Assembly: GCA_020633975.1 (NCBI GenBank)
Contig: JACKCR010000012.1
Span: forward strand, 45,046-109,045
Length of the DNA stretch: 64,000 bases
Reading direction: 5' to 3'
Source of the DNA: Candidatus Eiseniibacteriota bacterium
GTDB taxonomy: Bacteria; Eisenbacteria; RBG-16-71-46; CAIMUX01
The first letter of the stretch is position 1, and each line of letters starts with the position of its first letter. The notes beneath the pieces are model-generated. The model ran no database searches, was not told the origin of the DNA, and worked only from the letters and a program-made list of their open reading frames with translations. Both the position numbers and the translations under genes were made by a program. Positions 17,082-25,037 of the stretch are shown here, piece after piece.

Positions 17082-19763
17082 TCACGCCGCAACGGGTTCA
17101 GGGAGTGGTGCGCCTGCCGACCTCTTCGACTCGGTCAGTTTGTAGAGTCCGGCGATGTCGAGAATGAGGCCGATCTTCCCGTCCGGAAGCACCGCGCCCC
17201 CCGTGATTCCCGGCACTCTTCCGAGTGCCGCCCCAAGTGACTTGATCACGATCTGCTGGTGACCCAACAGCTCGTCCACCGTCACTCCGATCTTCCTCCC
17301 GTCCGCTTCCAGGACGAGTACGAGCGGTTCCTCAGCGCTCTGAGAGAGGTCGAAGAGATGGCGAAGGTGGAAGAGAGGAAGCGTGCGTCCCTGGAAGACG
17401 ACCACTTCTCCGCTTCCGAACACCGATGATTTCTGCTGCTCCGTCGGCTGGAACGAGTTGATGACGTTCGCCGTCGGCACGATGAACCGGTCTTCGCCCA
17501 CGCGCACGATCATTCCGTCGATGATGGCGAGGGTGAGCGGGAGCTGGATGACGAAGGTCGTGCCCTGGCCGAGGACGGAGCGGATCTGGACCTTGCCGCG
17601 GAGCGCCTCGATGTTCCGGCGCACGACGTCCATGCCGACGCCACGACCGGAGACGTCCGTCACCTGCTCGGCCGTGGAGAACCCAGGCTCGAAGATGAGC
17701 ATGAAGGTCTCGGACTCGGTGAGTTCGGCCTCGGGAGTGATGATGCCCTTGTCGATCGCCTTCTTCCGGATCCTGGCCGGATCGATCCCACGCCCGTCGT
17801 CCGCCACTTCGATGCAGATGTTGCCCTCGCGGTGGTAGGCACGGAGGGTGATCCGTCCCGTCTCGGACTTCCCGTGGTTCCGCCTGTCCTCCGGAGTCGC
17901 TTCGATTCCGTGGTCGACGGCATTCCGGACCATGTGGACGAGCGGGTCACCGATCTTGTCGACGACGGACTTGTCGAGCTCGGTTTCCTCTCCGACGGTG
18001 ACGAACTCGATGTGCTTTCCGGTCTTCTTGGAGATGTCACGCACGATGCGTGCCATCTTCTGGAACGTCGACCGGACCGGGATCATGCGGAGCGAGGTCC
18101 CGATCTCCTGGAGTTCGCGGATGATCTTGTTGAGGAGGCCGAGATCTCGGCTGAGTTCCGGCGACGAGATGTCCTGCATCTCCTTCGCTCCCGCGACCAT
18201 CGACTCGGCGATCACGAGCTCACCGATCATGTCGACCATCTTGTCGAGGCGGGCGGCGTCCACCTTGATGAAGTCCTTGACCACGTTCGTGACCGACGGG
18301 GTCGGACGCGCGGACTCGGGACGGGACCCGGTTCCGTTCGTCTCGGGGGCCGGAGCTCCGTCGGCAGACGCCTTCGCGGGCGACGCGGAGGCCGCGGACG
18401 CCGCGCTGGAAGCGGTTCCGGCGGACGAACCCGCCTCTGCCGCGTCGGCAGTAGACGAAGTCGCCGGAACGGATGCGGCGCTGGCTGCCGCCGGGTTGGG
18501 CGTCGCCGCAGGTGCCGGGGCGGACTTGGTCTGCGCTGGGGCCGATGCGGACGCCTTTCCTCCGTCGTTGACCGCGCTGTCGAGACGCTCGAGGAGGTTT
18601 CCGAGCTCCGGGGGCGCCGAAACCTCGCTCGCTCCCCCGGACATGAGCTCGCCGATCATCCTCTTCAGGAGGTCGACGGTCTGGAAGACGAGTTCGATCC
18701 TCTCACCCTGGAGAAGGAGTTCTCCGTGCCGGGCCTTGTCCATCAAGGTCTCGCCGGAATGCGCGAGTCTCTGGATGTGATCGAGGCGGAGCATTCCCGC
18801 CACGCCCTTGATCGTGTGGATGGCGCGGAAGAGCGCGTGGATCGGCTCCGAGTCCTCCGGATCCGTTTCCAACCTGAGCAGCTCCTGCTCCGCTTCCTCG
18901 AGGTGGTCTCCCGCCTCCTGGACGAAGTCCGTCAGGAGTTGGGGTTCGATCTCTGCGAGCGAGATCGGTGCGGAGGAAGCGGCTCCGGAGGCTGCCGGAC
19001 TGGCGGCGGAAGCAGGCGGTGCGGCCTCGGCCTGGGTCTGCTGGCCAGAGGGGCGGGGGAGATCGGACGGCTCGCCGTCGATCTGCTCCTGGATCCGCGT
19101 GTAGAGAGCATCCGGCGAACCAGGAGCCGGTGCCCCCTCGCGCAGGTGCCGGAAGTACTGCCCGAGCCAGTCGATCGCTTCGAGCAGCGTCTGGGCGACC
19201 AGGAGCGCCGGAACCTGCTCCAGCATGTCCTCGATCCGGTGGCAGACACGCTCCGAGTCGAGCCCGAGGAGAGCCGACTCACCCTTGAGCGTATGGAAAG
19301 CACGGAGGAGCGCGGGACCGGCGTCGTCGATCTCACCGCGCTCGACGCCGAGCACGAGAGCCTCGAGTTCCTCGAGCACGGAGACCTGGTTCTGGAGGAA
19401 CTCCTCCAGGATCCCATCGAGACCCGCCGTCGCTGTCCCACCGCCGGCGCCACCCGCGAGTTCCGCCGGAACCGTGATCAGCTCCCAGTCGTCGGCGCGG
19501 GCCGCTTCCAGGAGGCTGGCCAGTGCCTGGCCGAGCACACTGATCGGGTCCGCGACGCCCGGATCCTCGCGGAGGACGATGCTGTCCAGAATCCCGAGGC
19601 AGGACGAGACGAGCGACGTCGCCTTGGGCGCGTTGCCGAGACGGGCGGCGACTCCCTGCAACTCGGTATGGATCGAGGCAACCGAAGGCAGGTCGTTCGC
19701 ATCGAGCAGGAGTACCTGCTCGGACACGGATTCGAGGGTCGTGACGATCGATTCCTGGGTCAT
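17082..19763 (-). CDS. cheA: Chemotaxis histidine kinase with two HPt domains
   Basis: About 893 residues, longer than a typical CheA of about 650. It phosphorylates CheY and CheB under receptor control. Two HPt (P1-like) domains are visible: LLRAFHTLKGESALLGL near 155-170 and LFRAIHTIKGVAGMLRL near 310-325, each with the phospho-histidine. An Ala/Pro/Ser/Thr-rich linker follows (near 400-485), then the dimerisation helices (ARLDKMVDMIGELVIAESMV), the ATPase domain (VHMVRNAVDHGIEATPED, DDGRGIDPARIR, GRGVGMDVV) and the CheW-like P5 domain to the end. An 896-codon open frame on the other strand is a shadow of this gene and the next. Confidence 0.95.
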   Translation of the reverse strand: MTQESIVTTLESVSEQVLLLDANDLPSVASIHTELQGVAARLGNAPKATSLVSSCLGILDSIVLREDPGVADPISVLGQALASLLEAARADDWELITVPAELAGGAGGGTATAGLDGILEEFLQNQVSVLEELEALVLGVERGEIDDAGPALLRAFHTLKGESALLGLDSERVCHRIEDMLEQVPALLVAQTLLEAIDWLGQYFRHLREGAPAPGSPDALYTRIQEQIDGEPSDLPRPSGQQTQAEAAPPASAASPAASGAASSAPISLAEIEPQLLTDFVQEAGDHLEEAEQELLRLETDPEDSEPIHALFRAIHTIKGVAGMLRLDHIQRLAHSGETLMDKARHGELLLQGERIELVFQTVDLLKRMIGELMSGGASEVSAPPELGNLLERLDSAVNDGGKASASAPAQTKSAPAPAATPNPAAASAASVPATSSTADAAEAGSSAGTASSAASAASASPAKASADGAPAPETNGTGSRPESARPTPSVTNVVKDFIKVDAARLDKMVDMIGELVIAESMVAGAKEMQDISSPELSRDLGLLNKIIRELQEIGTSLRMIPVRSTFQKMARIVRDISKKTGKHIEFVTVGEETELDKSVVDKIGDPLVHMVRNAVDHGIEATPEDRRNHGKSETGRITLRAYHREGNICIEVADDGRGIDPARIRKKAIDKGIITPEAELTESETFMLIFEPGFSTAEQVTDVSGRGVGMDVVRRNIEALRGKVQIRSVLGQGTTFVIQLPLTLAIIDGMIVRVGEDRFIVPTANVINSFQPTEQQKSSVFGSGEVVVFQGRTLPLFHLRHLFDLSQSAEEPLVLVLEADGRKIGVTVDELLGHQQIVIKSLGAALGRVPGITGGAVLPDGKIGLILDIAGLYKLTESKRSAGAPLPEPVAA

Positions 19764-19795
19764 TCCTTTGCTCCTTGGGCTCCTGTCCGTCCGTC

Positions 19796-21580
19796 TCAGA
19801 AATCTGCCAGGTCGTCGTCGTCGAGCGGGATGACCTGCCCGGGGCTGTTCGAGACCCGAACGGCCTTTTCCGACGCGGAATCGTTGCTGAAGAAGTCGTC
19901 TTCCAGCGGTTCACTCTTCGATGGGACCGAGGATGCGCTGAAGGCCGATCCAATCGATGGCTTCGTCGCACTCGAGGCGGACCATGCGCCGGACTTGGAC
20001 GCCGAACCCTCGATGACCTTGAGACCGCTCGTCGAGCTCGTCGTCGAGGACGAAGCGCTCGTCTTGGGCGTCGAGGTGTGGCCCGAACCGGCCGAGGTGG
20101 AGCTTCCCTTGCTCGCGCCGGACGACTTGGACGACTTCTTGGGACCCGTCTTCGTCTTCGCGAAGCCGCCCGTCGTTCCGCCGTCCACGACCGTTCTCAA
20201 CTCCCTCGCCGCCACGTCCATGCGGGAGACCTCGGCGGAGAGGCTCGAGGCGGTCGAAGCCGTCTCTTCCGCGCTTCCGGCGTTCCGCTGCGTCAGTCGG
20301 TCGATCTGGGAGACGGCGGTGTTGATCTGCTCGATGCCGACCGCCTGTTCCTTGCTCGCGGCGGAGAGTTCGGCCATGAGCCGGTCGACTTCCGCGATCC
20401 GCTCCGTGATCCCGTGGAAGTTCTCGCTCACGAGCTGCGTCGCCTCCGTGCCGCGCTTCGAGCGGTCCCGGGCTTCCTCGATGAGAGCTGCCGTCCGCTT
20501 GGCTGCGTCCGCGCTCCGCTGAGCGAGGTTGCGTACTTCTTCGGCGACGACGGCGAATCCGCGTCCGGCGTCTCCTGCCCGAGCTGCTTCGACGGCGGCG
20601 TTGAGGGCGAGGAGGTTCGTCTGGAACGCGATCTCGTCGATCGTCTTGACGATCTGCGCGGTCGCTTCGGCCGACTCGCGAATCTCCTCGATGGCCTGGG
20701 CCAGATCGTCCATCGACTGCTGGCCTTCGAGCGCGGAGGACCGGGTCTCGGCCGTGAGGTGGCTCGCGCTCTGCGCGTTGTCTGCGTTCTGGCCGGTGTT
20801 CGAGGTCATCTCTTCGAGCGACGCGGAGATCTCTTCGAGGCTCGACGCCTGCTCGTTCGAACTCTCGGCCATCCGTCCGCTCATCGCGGCGACCTGGGCG
20901 GTGGCCTCCTGCGTTGCGTTGGCGCTGTCGAGGAGCGTGTGGGCGACGTCTCGGATCGGACGCACGACGGACCGATAGAGGTCGATCTGGCTCGCGGCGA
21001 GGAGGCCGAGGCAGAGTACGATCGCGCCGATGAGCATCGTATGGACCTTCGCGGTCTGGCCGCCCTGCTGCTCGAGGAGCGCGACGACGACTCCGTTCGC
21101 CTTGGCCAGGGCGGTTCCGCTGTTCGCGTAGAACTCCTCCAACTCCTCAGTGCTGCTCTCCGCCGAGGGGACCGAGGCCCGCAGGGACTCCCAGCTCCGG
21201 CGGCTATCCTCCAATGTGCTTCGGGCCGCGCCCTTGACGGCGTGGAGATGGACGTACGTACCCGCTTTCGGGTCCTGGATCACGTCGCCTCCGGAGGCGA
21301 GCGCCGCGAGACTTGACTCGAACAGGGCTGCGGTCTTCTCCGCATGGGCGTCGGAGGTCGCCCCGGAGCCGCGTGATTTCCCCTCGGCATCCCGGAGCAG
21401 GGTCTCGGCCGTGAACTTCTCCACGAGCATCCGCTGACGTCCCGCGATGTCGATTGCCTCTGCGTACTCGGAGCCGGCGTGCTGACCCCAGACCGCGACT
21501 CCGGCCACCGCCAGAAGACCAAAGAATGCGACGACTCCCGAGACCGATAGCCGTGCGAACAGACTCATTCGCCCCTTCAT
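19796..21580 (-). CDS. Methyl-accepting chemotaxis protein with PilJ/NarX-like N-terminus
   Basis: About 594 residues. A helix near 5-30 is followed by the motif [15 protein letters not shown], typical of the PilJ/NarX type-IV methyl-accepting sensor domain, a helical periplasmic bundle, a second helix near 180-200, and the signalling domain with [19 protein letters not shown] and [17 protein letters not shown]. The C-terminal 110 residues are Ser/Thr/Gly/Lys-rich ([18 protein letters not shown]) and may be a flexible tether, ending in [10 protein letters not shown]. It is 32 bases upstream of cheA and certainly co-transcribed. ATG 21580 follows AAGGGAG; an upstream frame start at 21613 lacks this. 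Confidence 0.93.
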   Translation of the reverse strand: MKGRMSLFARLSVSGVVAFFGLLAVAGVAVWGQHAGSEYAEAIDIAGRQRMLVEKFTAETLLRDAEGKSRGSGATSDAHAEKTAALFESSLAALASGGDVIQDPKAGTYVHLHAVKGAARSTLEDSRRSWESLRASVPSAESSTEELEEFYANSGTALAKANGVVVALLEQQGGQTAKVHTMLIGAIVLCLGLLAASQIDLYRSVVRPIRDVAHTLLDSANATQEATAQVAAMSGRMAESSNEQASSLEEISASLEEMTSNTGQNADNAQSASHLTAETRSSALEGQQSMDDLAQAIEEIRESAEATAQIVKTIDEIAFQTNLLALNAAVEAARAGDAGRGFAVVAEEVRNLAQRSADAAKRTAALIEEARDRSKRGTEATQLVSENFHGITERIAEVDRLMAELSAASKEQAVGIEQINTAVSQIDRLTQRNAGSAEETASTASSLSAEVSRMDVAARELRTVVDGGTTGGFAKTKTGPKKSSKSSGASKGSSTSAGSGHTSTPKTSASSSTTSSTSGLKVIEGSASKSGAWSASSATKPSIGSAFSASSVPSKSEPLEDDFFSNDSASEKAVRVSNSPGQVIPLDDDDLADF

Positions 21581-21670
21581 GTCACTCCCTTTCCGATCGA
21601 GTCCCACGGTCATGCCGAGGACGTCTTCGATCCAATCCCGATCCGTTGGCGGGCAGGAAACCAGAAACTC

Positions 21671-23878
21671 TTACGCCGCCCGCTTCATCGAGGGGCTTTC
21701 GTCCTCGTGGCCCGTGGTCCTCTTCAGCAGCTTCGGGACGCCGAACTCGTACGTGGCGCTGGCGCCCGAGCCGACGAACTCCTCGAGTTCGTCGACCACG
21801 GCCCGCACGTCGGAGGCCTGCCGCGTCAGTTCACGAGACACGGAAGCCGCGTTCTCCGCAACCGCCGCCGTCTGCTGCGTCATCTGGTCCATCTTGTCCG
21901 CGCCGCGGCTGATCTGCTCGACTCCGCGGGCCTGTTCCGCCGTGGCCGAGGAGATGCCGTCCATCAGTTCCGAGACCCGGGTGACCTGGCCGGCGATCTC
22001 GCGGAGAACGACCTCGACTCCCTCCATCGCGGTCCGCCCCTGCCGGGCGCGCGAGACGGAGTCCTCGATGAGTTGCGACGTTTCGCGCGCCGCGTCCGTT
22101 GCCTTCTGCGCGAGGTTTCGGACTTCGTCCGCGACGACCGCGAAGCCACGGCCGTGGTCTCCGGCCCGAGCTGCTTCGACGGCGGCGTTGAGTGCAAGGA
22201 GGTTCGTCTGGAACGCGATCTCTTCGATCACCTTGATGATCGAACTGATCTTGCCGGACGACTCGTTGATCCTCTCGATCGCCGTCCGGAGTTCCTCGAG
22301 AGTCGCGTCACTGCGCTCCGCCGCGCTTCTCGCCTTGAGTGCGAGTCCGTTCGCTTCGGTTGCATTGTCCGCGTTGTTCGAGGTCATTGCCGAGAGCTCT
22401 TCCAGAGACGACGCTGTCTCCTCCAGAGACGCCGCTTGGGTACGGGAGGCGTCGGCCAGCTGGGCGGAGTTGCCCGCCATGCGGGCGGCGGTCTCGTTCA
22501 CGGCCTCCGCACCTTCGCCGAGTGCGTCGACGACCCGGTCGAGCAGGCCTCCAATATCGCGAGACTGCCAGAGACCGAGGGCCGCGGTGGCGAGTAGGGC
22601 ACAAAGCGCCGTCACTGCCATCCAGGTCCACAGGGTATGCGACTCGTGACCGGAGAGCGTCATCATCTCTTGGACAGCGCTCAGGGCTTCCGATTCGGGT
22701 AGCTCGACGACCAGGGCCCACGTCTCCGAGAACACATCCACGGGGGTGTAGGCGGTGAGAACCGGGACATCCGCGTAGTTGCTCGAGGCGAGGTATCCGG
22801 ACTTTCCGTTGAGCGATGTCGTGACCGCTTCGGTGGCCACGGAGCCTCCCTTCGGGTCACGGAAGCTCGCCACTACGCTCCGATGATCCGGGTCGCAGTA
22901 GGAGTCCGAGCGCATGAGTTTGTCTGCGCCCACGAGATAGGACTCGCCTCTGTCGCCCAAGCCGCCACGCTCGGCCATGACCGAGGTGATCTGGTCGAGG
23001 GGCATCTGGAAGATCGCGACGCCGATCCTCTCCTCGCCGTCGTAGATCGGCGATGCGATGAAACTGGCCGGCGCTTCGTAGGACGGCGTGTAGTTGGCGA
23101 AGTCCGAGAAGTTCACGCCATCGTGCTGGTTCGTTCCCAACGCCTTCTGGAAGGCCTCCGCCAGTCCGGACGAGGCCCAAGGTCCCTCGAGCAGCGATGT
23201 TCCGAAGTCGAGTTCCTTGAATACGGTGTACACGACTTGCCCGGTTTCATCGTCGACGAGGAAGATGTCGTAGTAGCCGAAGCGTTCGAGGTAGCTTCTA
23301 GTCACCGGGTGGAAGTCGGCGTGGATCCGGTCGTAGGCCGTTCCTTCCCGAGCGGAGTCGAGCTGGTGCTTCGATCCGAGCCGGTTCGGGTTCTTCGCGA
23401 TGTAGGAGTACTGCATCGACATGGCATCGGGAGCGAGTAGAGAGAGGATCGCTCCGGAGTCGGGGCGCTTGCCGCCGTTCGCTTCGGCGTACTGACGAGC
23501 GAACTCCTCGTCGTAGTAGGCTCGGACGGCCTTTCCCATTTCGGAACGGCTGATTCCGGTGGCCGCGATCTCCTCGTCGTGATTCCGGTAGGCGCTCCGG
23601 AACTGGCGCATGGCGTCGACCACCATTCCGTTCTCCGAGAACGACTGGATCTGATGCTCGACGGTTTGGAAGTACTGCTCCACCGCCAGGCGCTTGTTGT
23701 CGCGGACGGACTCTAGCGTTGCGAACGCGCGCTCTTCTAGCCTTGCCTCTGCGGTCTTCTCGATGTGGTCCATGCCGCGGCGGGCGGACGATGCGCCGAG
23801 GAAGCTGACCACGGCAGTGGGGACGAGCCCACAGGCGATGAAGGTCACGAGTAGTTTCGTACGGAGGTTCATCGTCAT
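21671..23878 (-). CDS. Methyl-accepting chemotaxis protein with large periplasmic sensor
   Basis: About 735 residues. First helix near 8-28, then a periplasmic region of about 350 residues resembling a double Cache sensor (SENGMVVDAMRQFR, RFGYYDIFLVDDETGQVVYT, AVFQMPLDQI-like piece, GESYLVGADKLMRSDS), second helix near 400, then the signalling domain with [19 protein letters not shown]. Double Cache receptors of this type often bind amino acids or other small organics, and the ligand is not readable here. It is the first gene of the che operon, 90 bases before the next receptor. ATG 23878 follows GGGAGCGG; the frame runs upstream to 23956 without a better site. Confidence 0.93.
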   Translation of the reverse strand: MTMNLRTKLLVTFIACGLVPTAVVSFLGASSARRGMDHIEKTAEARLEERAFATLESVRDNKRLAVEQYFQTVEHQIQSFSENGMVVDAMRQFRSAYRNHDEEIAATGISRSEMGKAVRAYYDEEFARQYAEANGGKRPDSGAILSLLAPDAMSMQYSYIAKNPNRLGSKHQLDSAREGTAYDRIHADFHPVTRSYLERFGYYDIFLVDDETGQVVYTVFKELDFGTSLLEGPWASSGLAEAFQKALGTNQHDGVNFSDFANYTPSYEAPASFIASPIYDGEERIGVAIFQMPLDQITSVMAERGGLGDRGESYLVGADKLMRSDSYCDPDHRSVVASFRDPKGGSVATEAVTTSLNGKSGYLASSNYADVPVLTAYTPVDVFSETWALVVELPESEALSAVQEMMTLSGHESHTLWTWMAVTALCALLATAALGLWQSRDIGGLLDRVVDALGEGAEAVNETAARMAGNSAQLADASRTQAASLEETASSLEELSAMTSNNADNATEANGLALKARSAAERSDATLEELRTAIERINESSGKISSIIKVIEEIAFQTNLLALNAAVEAARAGDHGRGFAVVADEVRNLAQKATDAARETSQLIEDSVSRARQGRTAMEGVEVVLREIAGQVTRVSELMDGISSATAEQARGVEQISRGADKMDQMTQQTAAVAENAASVSRELTRQASDVRAVVDELEEFVGSGASATYEFGVPKLLKRTTGHEDESPSMKRAA

Positions 23879-23966
23879 CCGCTCCCGCCGATGGATCGGC
23901 CTAGTTTCGTTCCGCGCTCGGCAAACGGACTCTACCGAGGATCGGGATAGATTCACTCTCTGCAGA

Positions 23967-23995
23967 AGATCGGTAGAGGGTCGTGTGCTTCTTGA
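23967..23995 (-). promoter_or_regulatory. candidate sigma-28-like promoter of the che operon
   Basis: On the minus strand TCAA (23995-23992) is followed by 17 bases and ACCGATCT (23974-23967), 89 bases before the first chemoreceptor start. The CCGAT core fits sigma-28; the spacer is two bases too long and the -35 is imperfect, so this is tentative. Confidence 0.32.
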
Positions 23996-24161
23996 GGGTT
24001 CTGCGACATGGTTCGAGTAGAAACCGCAGGTTCAGAGTCCAAACGAGGCGGGCATATCGGTGCCTGCGTGGGGATTCGGAGAATGGTCGTGGTGAGAGCC
24101 AGCGGTCGTGACTGGTCCCAATGTGGGATCTGGGGCCAGTGGAAACTCGGTCGTTTCTGAC

Positions 24162-24545
24162 TCAGGAAGCCCTGGCTTGAGAGCGCGTGGCGGACTCGAC
24201 GTACCCAAGTAGATCACGCGTCGTCACAGGCTTTGGCAGAAAGAGGGAGGAGCCCGTCTTGAGCAGCTCGGTGACAGCGCTCACCGAGCAGACGGACGAC
24301 ATCATGAGGACGGGGATGTTCGACGTGCGATCCTCGCTGCGCATCTTCTGTACGAGTTCCTGGCCGGTCATCTCGGGCATGGAGAGGTCGGTGATGACCG
24401 CATCGATCCCCGTGTTGTCTTCCAGGACCTCCCAGGCGCGGCGTCCGTTGGATGCGAGGAGGACGCAGTGCCCGGCCTTCTCCAACGGGTGGGAGAGAGT
24501 CTTGAGGACGATCGTGTCATTGTCGACCAGAAGGATCTTCGCCAT
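24162..24545 (-). CDS. Single-domain response regulator
   Basis: About 127 residues, one receiver domain: ILLVDNDTIVLK (one acidic position is Asn), phospho-acceptor in AVITDLSMPEMTG, VLMMSSV and LFLPKPV. The replacement of one Asp of the acidic pair by Asn may lower magnesium binding. It closely resembles the receiver at 4009 and both lie next to chemoreceptors. It is upstream of the che operon on the same strand, with 283 bases between. ATG 24545 follows a CGGAGACGACGAAG stretch; the longer frame to 24653 is not supported. Confidence 0.85.
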   Translation of the reverse strand: MAKILLVDNDTIVLKTLSHPLEKAGHCVLLASNGRRAWEVLEDNTGIDAVITDLSMPEMTGQELVQKMRSEDRTSNIPVLMMSSVCSVSAVTELLKTGSSLFLPKPVTTRDLLGYVESATRSQARAS

Positions 24546-24626
24546 CTTCGTCGTCTCCGTGTCAGGGGACGCACGTGCGTCCCCCCTCCACCCCGAAGTG
24601 GGCACAGGCCCTCGTCGGGGGTTCTT

Positions 24627-24661
24627 CCTCTGACGGCGGACCCTGAGGGTCACGTCAGAGG
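24627..24661 (-). other. compound RNA hairpin downstream of the micro-gene
   Basis: CCTCTGACG (24627-24635) pairs perfectly with CGTCAGAGG (24653-24661), and the loop contains its own GACCC-TGA-GGGTC pairing. It lies between the micro-gene and the receiver. Without a U-run it may be an attenuator, an RNA processing site or part of a small RNA. Confidence 0.5.
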
Positions 24662-24695
24662 CGCCCTTCCCGAGCGGAAGGCGAATGTCGGCCAG

Positions 24696-24767
24696 TCAGC
24701 GCTTCAACCACCAGAAGATGTCGAAGCACGCCATGATGGTGGCCGTGATCAACAGAAGGAGCAGCAT
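24696..24767 (-). CDS. candidate 23-residue hydrophobic peptide
   Basis: The frame reads MLLLLLITATIMACFDIFWW then LKR. This is one membrane helix with a positively charged end, typical of small membrane proteins that modulate partner proteins. AAGGAGGT lies four bases before the ATG, the best ribosome site in the region, and a sigma-28-like motif is found about 135 bases upstream. No family is recognised, and a chance frame of this size is possible, so the ribosome site and the composition are the evidence. It precedes a receiver and the che operon on the same strand. Confidence 0.5.
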   Translation of the reverse strand: MLLLLLITATIMACFDIFWWLKR

Positions 24768-24908
24768 CGGGACCTCCTTGGATCCAGGCGCCCTTCGGCG
24801 TCCAGATCTTCGGGCCTGTCAGATCGACCGCGTGCATCGCACGAAGCCTGCTCCCGACCCGTCCCCACCACTCCATGGCAGGCTCCGGCGCTTCTCCGTC
24901 CAGTCGTA

Positions 24909-24936
24909 TGTTCGGGAGGAGGGCGTGGCTACTTTA
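24909..24936 (-). promoter_or_regulatory. candidate sigma-28 promoter for micro-gene and receiver
   Basis: On the minus strand TAAA (24936-24933), 16 bases, then CCCGAACA (24916-24909). Context CTAAAG then CTCC(C)GAA closely mirrors the fliC promoter at 49989. TAAA is rare in this GC-rich window, which adds weight. Confidence 0.42.
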
Positions 24937-25037
24937 GGCCCCAAGATCGGGAAAACGGACGAAGTCTGCGGGTTGGCCGCCAGCCTGCCTGATAGACGGC
25001 TCTGCAGTCTCCCGCTCACAGTCTTCTCGTTCGGGAG

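Larger units (their letters stand above)
24546..25037. other. 492-base region with a candidate micro-gene, hairpins and a promoter
   Basis: Between the receiver and the SpoIIE-type phosphatase gene. On the minus strand it holds a sigma-28-like motif (24909-24936), a short open frame with a perfect ribosome site (24696-24767) and a compound hairpin (24627-24661). A second hairpin, CGCCCTTCC with GGAAGGCG (24661-24683), lies beside it. An overlapping 73-codon minus-strand frame at 24655-24876 shows no family and is not believed. Confidence 0.5.

Noticed and set aside
17832-20522. 896-codon open frame on the plus strand, antisense to cheA and a chemoreceptor
   Set aside because: Composition is Arg/Gly-rich with no family motif; it mirrors the codon pattern of the true minus-strand genes, as expected in GC-rich DNA.
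24655-24876. 73-codon minus-strand frame in the intergenic region
   Set aside because: No family or ribosome site, and it overlaps the better supported micro-gene and hairpins.
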